From positions 2,986,001 through 3,050,000 of the forward strand of contig JAVTVX010000005.1 in assembly GCA_033439265.1 (NCBI GenBank): a stretch of 64,000 bases of DNA, given 5' to 3'. Below, in pieces: positions 1 to 9,300 of the stretch. Numbering within the stretch: the first letter of the stretch is position 1; each line of letters opens with the position of its first letter. The notes under the pieces are model-generated. The model was not told the DNA's origin and did no database searches. It saw nothing but the letters and a program-made list of their open reading frames with translations. The translations under genes were made by a program, and so were the position numbers. This DNA is from Dillenia suffruticosa. Lineage: Eukaryota; Streptophyta; Magnoliopsida; Dilleniales; Dilleniaceae.

Positions 1-203
1 TCCCTTTTAAAGGAAAAGATGAAGAGGGGAAAAAAAACCCTGCATTTGGAACAGAAATATGATCACATCCTTACGTATTGGCTCCTACTCTTTGACAGGG
101 CTTGAATTGCTATGACTGTGATGTCCATTTCAATGACCCCAGAAAGCTAAATCATCAATTTCTTGGTTCAACCTTTGATTGAGACTAGAGAGAAGAAAGA
201 AAT

Positions 204-703
204 ATGGTACAGACACTGGAAGGTATCAGGGGTGGTGGTGGATCGATAAAGGCGGGAACCACTGGGACAATTATTTCCCTCATGACAAGAGAAATGGATT
301 CCGTAGAATCTGCACCTCAAATGCCAACATCAACTGGACATAAAAATCCTACACCTCCCATTTCAGTCCCATGTGGTGCTTCCACTCCCAAAACATTCCA
401 ACCAACGGCTTCAGATCAAGCAAGCAGCAGTGGTACTAGTTCTGGCACTAACCATGGACAAAGTCAAGAGGTTGCACGGAAGACAATAGTCTACAATGGG
501 AAAACTCAAAAATTCCAATGCTTGGGTCTGAGAATATTGCTATGGATGGGACGCCTAGTAGAGAAAAATTTAACAAGAAAGGATCTTACATTGTTGAAGT
601 TGTGGACATAAAATGTGGGGACCAAAACAAAGCGTGGAAAAGTGCCATTACATATCGGCTGAAGAAGCTTGGTTTCTCAAAGCTCTCTGACAGCATTGGT
701 TAA
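204..703 (+). pseudogene. Plant-specific protein of unknown function, frameshifted
   Basis: An open frame starts with ATG at 204 (MVQTLEGIRGGGGSIKAG, then a Ser/Thr/Pro-rich stretch) and is followed, one frame over, by a conserved C-terminal block containing SYIVEVVDIKCG and ending RLKKLGFSKLSDSIG. From memory, plant proteins of unknown function carry both blocks in one chain (N-terminal GTT and LMTRE motifs; C-terminal VDIKCGN...RLKKLGFSKLSES). The frame changes at 507-516, where the sequence is CAAAAATTCC: one more A would keep a single frame of about 165 residues. I infer a single-base loss, so this is either a pseudogene or a base-calling error. No intron is visible, so a retrocopy is possible. 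The stop (701-703) overlaps the stop of the opposite gene. No biochemical role is known to me. Confidence 0.5.
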
Positions 704-1041
704 ACCTGCAATTTCTTCACATCAGTTTTCAGGTTCCGGTATCTGAACCCAGATATCCCATTTGGACGATTGCTCTCAACAACTTCCACCATAGAACATA
801 TGCTCGGTAGTAGTCTGCTGCCTTCTCTTTTCTTCTTCCTCTGCGTCGTTTTTACGGATCCAAACTTTGGAATGTAATAAGCACCAGCTGATGCAGATTC
901 TCGAATTTGACACTGAGTTGCTTTCTTCCGAGCGATGACTTGGTGGCCTAATTCAAGCCGGCTAAAGTATTCGATCTCTTGCATTATCAACGATCCAACA
1001 GTCCCTCTAGTGCCTATTTCTGCAGGAGTCTTTGCAGCCAT
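700..1041 (-). CDS. Small plant-specific protein of unknown function, 113 aa
   Basis: An uninterrupted 113-codon frame runs from ATG at 1041 to TAA at 700-702. The N-terminus (MAAKTPAEIGTRGTVGSLIM, then QEIEYFSRLEL) matches my memory of a family of short, uncharacterised angiosperm proteins that begin with this GTRGTVGSL...EIEYF block. The rest is basic (KKKREGSR) and ends FRYRNLKTDVKKLQV. I see no signal peptide or membrane span. The start is supported by the conserved N-terminal motif and by a C-rich, leader-like sequence upstream on the minus strand (1050-1200). It converges on the preceding gene and shares the TTAA at 700-703 with that gene's stop. Function unknown. Confidence 0.6.
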   Translation of the reverse strand: MAAKTPAEIGTRGTVGSLIMQEIEYFSRLELGHQVIARKKATQCQIRESASAGAYYIPKFGSVKTTQRKKKREGSRLLPSICSMVEVVESNRPNGISGFRYRNLKTDVKKLQV

Positions 1042-1625
1042 ATTTTGATGTGACTTATGGAGGTGGTGTTGGTCTTATGGAGTGGTTGGAGTGGTAGTGG
1101 TAGCTTCTTGATGAAGAGAGGTGGTTTTGGTTCTAGTATTGGTGGGGAATTTGCTTTGTAGTTGGGTCGTCTTTTGGGGTTAGGCCATATGCCCAAGTCA
1201 AGTTCACATGAGTTCTTTGCTTTATGTTCTTTATAGTGAAATAAGCACGAGACTTTCGATTTTGCCTACTTTTGTTTTTGGGATGGTGACATTGCCATTG
1301 TATTCATGTGTTTGCAGTCAAAAAACCTTTAATTTTCCCAACTGCTTTGTACCTCTTAATTTTAAACTGCCTTACCTCCCATTTTTCAACTTGTTGCTTC
1401 TAATGCAAGTAATTGACCTGAATTATGGGTGAGAGTCTGATTGCCTAATTTATCATGGGCTACATAATCTTGCTTAGTGGATCAGATTCGGATCTACGAA
1501 GCGCACAAAATGAGATGCGACATACCAAGAATACAATGGCAAAGAAACATTGTAAGAATTTTACACCATTATAAAATACAAAATGTAATATCAAGTCGTA
1601 TTTAGAAACCTTGCTCGATATATAT

Positions 1626-1686
<61 letters not shown>

Positions 1687-3160
1687 TTTTTAGAAGTGTC
1701 AAGAATGCTGTTAACTACACTAACATATTGATGTTAAGGGGTGATTTGTGACTTGGAAGTGAAGATAAAATCTCTCGCATCCTTTTCCAAGAATGCTGTT
1801 AGTTTCCTATATAATGGCTTCAAGGACTATAATGGCTTCATGGACAAGGGAAAAGAATTGGCATGGTGTTTGGTTTGGTGGAGCAAACATTGAGTGCATT
1901 TCAGGTTTGGGTATGGGGAAGTTGCTGGTGATCAGCTTTTGTGGTTCTTATTTTGCACTTTTGTTTAATGTGGTGTGGCTTTGGGTTTTCTTTTCTCATA
2001 TTTGAAAGGGTTCATGAACAAGTTGTGATTGAGACTTCACTGGCAACCGACAATATGGTGGAAAATTTTAGCTTCTCTTAGTCAATGCTGGACAGAAAAG
2101 TGTGGCCGAAAGCCTTTTTGACAAATTCTAATCTACTAGTGGATGAAAGGCTCCTCGAGGCTATTTCACTTATGTTATCGGATAACAATTTCCACTCTTT
2201 TCTCCTCTTCCAACTATGAAATAATGCATTACTTATATGTTTTTTAAAGAGAGAGAAAAAAAAACCAAATTACATGTTTAGAGCCCCTATTATTAGTGCA
2301 GCAAAAAGGGCAAAAACAAGGTGCCATTTATTGAGTCTGAAAATTGTTGGGATGAACTACTTTAAGGGTGGGGTGATTCACAACTGGTGGATGGATAAGA
2401 AGTTATTGCTGGCTAATACTGAACTGCTAATCATTGACAGATGAGAAAATGCACTGGACAGCTCTGTTTGGAGCTTAGGGTAACCTGAGAACCTCTCTTC
2501 TTTGGCCTCTAGCTAGGCTCTTTTATTATGAGTCAAGCAACCAACAAGTCCAGTAGGCTAATTCTGAAGCTGGACTTTTTAAATTAACTCATTGAACTCA
2601 CTGATACAAGTGGAGTAGTGTATCTGAGAATTACAATTAGGATCTTTTAATTAACTAATGGGATTAAAAAGTTGTTTTGAAATGAATTAATTATCAATTT
2701 CTTTTTTGTTTGAAGGGGTAGAGGCCCTACATACATAAAGAGGGAATATAGGAGAATATGAGGTTTCTTGGCCTTGGCCTTATTAAAGGTGAGAATTTGA
2801 AATCCTGCTATGCCAAATGAAAGATCGGGGATTGTTCAGTAGGAAGAGATATTAGATATTTTAATTAAATTTCAGGTTTGAAATTTAAAAATAAAAGAGA
2901 CTATACTAAGAGATTCATTCTTAAAAAGAGTTTTCATATATATTCAAATTAAACTAATTAAAATATACTTTTATATAACGGTGGTAGGTAGAAAAAAAGA
3001 AAAAAAAAATGGAAGGTTGTAACGAGGAAAATGGTAAAATGTTGGCCTGGATCTCATGACTAGAACAAGGGACCACATATAGTTGGGCTGAGCGTGGACC
3101 CCCACTCTAATGCATCTCAACAGATAGGCCCGGCCCACCCATTGAGACCCATAGAAACAA
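1042..3160. other. Intergenic region, no gene recognised
   Basis: About 2 kb with no reading frame I can relate to a protein. It holds a TA microsatellite and AT-rich sequence with short A runs. The first 150 bases are probably leader and promoter of the minus-strand gene ending at 700; the last 200 bases are probably promoter of the plus-strand gene starting at 3361. Confidence 0.6.
1619..1682. repeat. (TA)n microsatellite
   Basis: A nearly pure TA dinucleotide run of about 55-60 bases, interrupted once near its left end by a G. The long Ile/Tyr reading frame through it on the minus strand is a by-product of the repeat. Confidence 0.9.
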
Positions 3161-3169
3161 TCTAAAGAT

Positions 3170-3223
3170 CACGTGATGTGGCACGTGACAATTATGTCAA
3201 GCAAGTCACCTGAAATACACGTG
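3170..3223. promoter_or_regulatory. Cluster of three CACGTG G-boxes upstream of LTD
   Basis: CACGTG occurs at 3170-3175, 3182-3187 and 3218-3223, 140-190 bases upstream of the LTD start codon. CACGTG is the G-box bound by plant bZIP and bHLH factors such as HY5 and PIFs. Three copies in 54 bases is far above chance. Light-regulated expression of LTD is an inference from this cluster. Confidence 0.55.
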
Positions 3224-3360
3224 ATCCACTCTCTTTCGAACGCTGCAGATTTCACTTCCCCACAATCTATTCAAAAGTGGATCGGATAGAATAGAAAATG
3301 GGAAATAGAGGATAAAGGAGGTGTTTCTCAGTTATTTTTTTTCCAAAACCCCAAACAATT

Positions 3361-6300
3361 ATGGCTTCAATCCCATGTACAATTCAGCTTCCCTGTTCTA
3401 CAAAGCCCAAAAAAACTTCATCCTTTTCATTCTCCGATAATGGGTCATCTCCCGTTTTTTTCATACTTAGCTCAAAATTTCTGGGTCTGAGAAAGAACTT
3501 GAAATGGTTTAGACCCACAAGACTTGGAACCAGTAACGGGTCTAGAGCTAAATGCTGGTTCAAGTTTGGGAGTAGTGGTGTTGATGCTGAAGGTGCTGGG
3601 ATTTACGGTAGTCAGTCTAGAGATGACTTTGATAGGGATGATGTTGAGCAGGTATTAATTCTTCATCTTGTTCTTGTTTCTCCTACGATTTTGCTTATGT
3701 ATGTTCTAAGGTGTTTTGTGTATTATACTAGATGGTGAGAACTGATGGATTTATGTGTTGCTTTTGCTGTTGAATTGGAAGATTTTCTTAAGCATTATTA
3801 ATGTTGTGTGATCGGTAAAGTTGCGTCTTAGGGAATGACTGTATTTTGGAGGTGAATTATTGTAGGAAGTGCAATGCGACTACAAATTCTTATATTTTGT
3901 AAACTACTGTCCCTTCCAAGCTTATGCGAGTGGAGGGAGGTGTTATAATTGTTTTGTGTCTTAACATTAATTGTAAAAATTTGTAAACCTTACTTAAATT
4001 CAACCCAAACCGTTCTGTAGCAGGGAGCACCAGGAAAGTTCCCAGGAAAGAGGTGGAGCTCGTCTGTCCTCGCTTAAGAACCTCTTTCCTTGGACAAATG
4101 TTTGTCACTTGACAGAACTTTCCTAGACATGCTATGCCATCGCATACTAGAGAATGGGCTTTACTAAAGTTTGGAGTACAAATTTAAATATAGACAAAGA
4201 GAGATAAAAAATGTGATCAAGTAAAGAGAAAAATAAGGAGAAAGATTTATCAAGAAAAAAATGAAATTGAAGAATGAAGAGAATTTCTTCTATTGAGTGT
4301 GAAAAAGAAATTATCTCAATATTACAAAGACAGAGAAGGAGAAGAGAGATTTTGGAAGAGAGATTGTCTTCCAAATTATGAATACAAGAGAAGAGAAAAA
4401 TCCTATTTATAGAAGATGGAGGAGAGAGAAAGAAAAAATAAAAATAAAAATAAATAATAAAAAGAAATGGGAAATGGGGAAATCCTCCAACGGCTATATA
4501 GCCGTTGGAGGTGAAATGTGAAATCCTCCAACGGCTATGAAGCCGTTGGAGGTGCAACGGCTATTATAGCCGTTGCAGCCTTGGGCCCACTTGGGCCAGG
4601 AATCTTGGGCCCAAGTGGGCCTATGTATTTTCAACACTCCCCTTCAAGTTTGGTGAATATATATCGATGGAGCCTAACTTGTCGAGAATATTATTCATGT
4701 GACTAGCCGTAGTTTCCTTGGTGAAAATATCAGCAAGTTGTTCACTACTCTTTACGTAAGGGGTGATTATGGTTTTGTCTTCAATCTTTTGTCGTACAAA
4801 ATGACAATCCACTTCAATATGTTTGGTCCGCTCATGAAATACCGGATTTGAGGCAATGTGAATAGCCGATTGATTATCACAAAAAAGCTGAATTGGTATT
4901 GTGACCTTGAACCCCAAGTCTTCAACTAGGGTTTTAAGCCATATAATCTCACTTGTCGATGCTGCCATAGCTCTATATTCCGCTTCCGCACTAGATCTTG
5001 AAACTACTGATTGTTTCTTACTTCTCCAAGATACTAGATTACCTCCCACAAACATACAAAAGCCTGTTGTAGATCTTCTATCTTGAGAATCTCCGGCCCA
5101 ATCCGCATCACAATATCCAATAATTTCAGAATTTTGGTTGCACTTCATCCATATTCCACGCCCAGGAGAGCCCTTTAGGTACCTCAAGATTCTTTCGGCT
5201 GCTCTCCAATGTCCTATTTTTGGATTATGCATATGCTGGCTGATTCGGCTAACCGCATATGCTATATCTGGCCTGGTGATCGTCAAGTAAATGAGTTTCC
5301 CAACGAGTCTCTGGTATCTCGATATGTCAGTAAAGAATTGATTATCATCCGTTTCTTCTTCAAAGGTTGAGATTGGACTACAAGCTGGTTTAGCTCCAAT
5401 TTTACCTGTTTCCTGCAAAAGATCAAACGTGTATTTTCTTTGGGATAGAACAAACCCTTTAGAGGAGTAGGCAAGTTCTATACCTAGAAAGTATCTTAGT
5501 TTCCCTAAATCTTTAATTTCAAATTTAGACTTAAGAAAATTTTTGACTTGATCTATTTGCTTTATATCATTCCCGGTTATGATTATGTCATCGACATAGA
5601 TAAGTACAACGGTGACCTTTTCATTAAAAAATTTTGTAAATAAAGATGAGTCACTGTTGCACTTAGAGAAATCATAACTAAGAAGAGCGGTGCTAAGTTT
5701 AGCATACCAAGCTCGGGGAGATTGTTTCAAACCATAGATGGCCTTATTGAGCTTGCATACTTGTCCATCTTTGCCTTCAAGTCCTTGAGGAAGTCGCATG
5801 TAAACTTCCTCCTTCAATTCTCCTTGTAAGAATGCATTTTTCACATCCATTTGGAACATCGGCCAACTCCAATTTGTTGCAAGGGACAATAAAACTCGGA
5901 CTGTGGTCATTTTAGCAACTGGAGCAAAAGTTTCAGTGTAGTCTTCTCCATATGTCTGAGTGAAGCCTTTGGCTACAAGTCGTGCTTTGAGGCGATCGAT
6001 TGTTCCATCACTCTTATGCTTGACCTTGTAAACCCACTTGCACCCTACCGCTTTCTTTCCTTTAGGAAGAGTGGTGATTTCCCAAGTTTGATTCTTGGTA
6101 AGAGCATCTAATTCTTCATTCATAGCCTTCCTCCATTCTTGATGACCATTAGCTTCTTCATAACTTAAAGGTTCCTGCATTTGGTCAATGCCATTCAAGA
6201 ACTCTTGATGACTAGAAGAAATATTATTAGTTGTATAAAAATTAGAGATAGGATGAGATGTAACTTTGGAATTATAATAAACTTCCTTATTTAACCATTC

Positions 6301-9300
6301 TGAAGGACGTCTTATTCTAGTTGATCTTCTAAGTGGAGGAGGTGGTGAGGATGGTTCAATAAGAATTTCCTCATTTTCTTCATTAACTTGTTCTCCCCCT
6401 TGCTCATTATTTTGTTCTATAATTATTTCTTGGGGAGATTTATTTTCAACTCTTGGAGATTCCCAGAGAAGGATTTGTAGGTCCTTTTTTATAAAATCTT
6501 TATTTTTGCTATGTTCTTTGAAATAAAATTTATCTTCCAAAAATATTACATCCTTAGATGTATAGACTTTATTAGTTTCGGGTTCATAGCATAAATATCA
6601 TTTTTGAAATGATGCATAACCTATAAAAACACAACGTCTCCCCTTTTTTTCTAACTTATCTCTTATTTGAGAAGGAATATGAGCATAACATGTGCAACCA
6701 AATATTTTAAGATGAGATAATGGTGGTTTTTCTTTTCTAAGTATCTCTAAAGGAGATTTTCCTTTGAGAGTCTTTGAGGGAAGTCGATTAATTACATGTG
6801 CAGCTGTACTAATTGCATCACTCCAAAATATTTTAGGTATATTTGCAAAAAACATCATGGTTCTTGCTATTTCTAGTAAATGCCTATTCTTTCTTTCGGC
6901 TACTCCATTTTGTTGTGGAGTATAGGGGCAAGATGTTTGATGAATGATTCCTTTGTTTTCTAAATATTCTTTAAATTCATTACTCATATATTCACCTCCA
7001 TTATCAGTTCTAAGTATTTTAACATGAGCATCATATTGTTTCAAGATAAAGTTGTTAAAGTTTTTAAATGCTTCGAAAGCATGTGCCTTAGTGTGAAGCA
7101 TGTATATCCATGTGTATCTAGATTTATGATCTATAAAAGATATAAAATATTTGAAACCTCTTCTAGATTCAACAGGGGATGTCCATATATCTGAATGTAC
7201 AAGATCAAAGACATTTTTATAAATAGTTTCCGAAATCGGATAAAATACTCGGGTTTGTTTCCCAAAAATACATGCTTCACAATGATCATTTTTACAAAAT
7301 TTTGTTGGAAAAAGTAATTTTAAGATTTGATCATTTGGATGACCTAATCTAGCATGCCAAAATTGATTATCTCCTTCACATGCTACAAGAGCTTGATTGT
7401 CTTGATCCAAAAAATATAAATTGTTTCTTCTAGATCCTCTACCAATCACTTGATTCGATTTGAGATCCTGAAAAATAACAGTATCAGGATCAAAAATAGC
7501 TTTACAATTTTGGTCTTTAGTTAACTTACTAATTGACATAAGATTTGAGGTAAATTTAGGAACATATAAAGCATTTGAGTTTTTTCCAAAAAATTCAACT
7601 TCTCCAATTTCTTTAACTTTCAAATTTTGTCCATTAGCTACTTTGACTATTTTATGATTGATGAGAGGTTTAAAACGTTTTATCTTTTCTTTGTCCTTAA
7701 CCATATGATAGTCACATCCCGAATCTATTAACCAATTTTCAGAATAATAAGTGGAGTTTGAGGAGTTACCAGAATTATTGGCGACTTGTTTCAGTAGCTT
7801 AGTGATGCCTTCAAGAGCCGTTTCCAATGCCACATTTTGCGCTACTTTTGGTGCTCCTTGTTCTTTCCTTTTGAGATGCTCTGGTTTGAGATGGGGATAA
7901 AGAAACCAACATTTCTCTTTGGTGTGGTTTAATCTCTTGCAATGTGAGCATCCTTTCTTATGAGGAGGTTGATAGACTTTGTTGGCAATGGGTTCTGGTG
8001 CAGGAATAGAAACTTGTTGCTCAACTTTAAATCCGTGAACTTCAACTTTTGATTGTGAAGCCTCCTCAAGCCGCATGCTAGCATCAGCCTTCTGAATTAG
8101 GAATCGGATTTCTTGATATGAAGGGAAATCCTTCATCCGAAGGATTTCTTGGCGAACATTTGAGAAGCGTCCGCCAAGAGAGACAAGAAGGCCAAAAGAC
8201 TTATCTTCATCCTTCCGTTTCAGCAATATTTTCGGATCACATGTGTGAGGCCTTAACATCTCCAATTCATTCCATAAATCTTCATATTCTCCAAATAGTT
8301 GGGAAAGAATTTTCTCCTCTTTCTGAATGTTGGCGATCTTCCGCTTGATTTCAAAAATTCTTCCCACATTAGATTCTTGCCCATATAGATCATACATTTG
8401 ATCCCATAAAGATTTAGAATTTGGACAAGATGACACCATATTTTTGTGAGTTTGATCCATGGCACTAGAGAGAAGAATGAAGACTTGATCATCTCTTTCT
8501 TTCCATTCTTCATATGCAGGGTTGGTAACATCAAGAGATTCACTCGTTATAAACTTCAAGAGTTTTAGAGTATTGAGTGATCTTTTGATGTGGCCTACCC
8601 ATTGGAAATAATTTGTGGAGGTTAAGATTGTGGAAGAAAAAAGTTGGGTTTGAAATGAAGTAAACGAGGACGCATGATTTGCCATGTGAGAAATAATAGA
8701 ATTCGCTCTGATACCATGTAAAAATTTGTAAACCTTACTTAAATTCAACCCAAACCGTTCTGTAGCAGGGAGCACCAGGAAAGTTCCCAGGAAAGAGGTG
8801 GAGCTCGTCTGTCCTCGCTTAAGAACCTCTTTCCTTGGACAAATGTTTGTCACTTGACAGAACTTTCCTAGACATGCTATGCCATCGCATACTAGAGAAT
8901 GGGCTTTACTAAAGTTTGGAGTACAAATTTAAATATAGACAAAGAGAGATAAAAAATGTGATCAAGTAAAGAGAAAAATAAGGAGAAAGATTTATCAAGA
9001 AAAAAATGAAATTGAAGAATGAAGAGAATTTCTTCTATTGAGTGTGAAAAAGAAATTATCTCAATATTACAAAGACAGAGAAGGAGAAGAGAGATTTTGG
9101 AAGAGAGATTGTCTTCCAAATTATGAATACAAGAGAAGAGAAAAATCCTATTTATAGAAGATGGAGGAGAGAGAAAGAAAAAATAAAAATAAAAATAAAT
9201 AATAAAAAGAAATGGGAAATGGGGAAATCCTCCAACGGCTATATAGCCGTTGGAGGTGAAATGTGAAATCCTCCAACGGCTATGAAGCCGTTGGAGGTGC

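Noticed and set aside
1460-1702. Ile/Tyr-rich minus-strand frame
   Set aside because: Produced by the TA microsatellite.
4147-4557. 136-codon minus-strand frame, repeated at 8892-9302
   Set aside because: It lies inside both LTRs, is Phe/Leu/Ser-rich and has no domain; a by-product of LTR composition.
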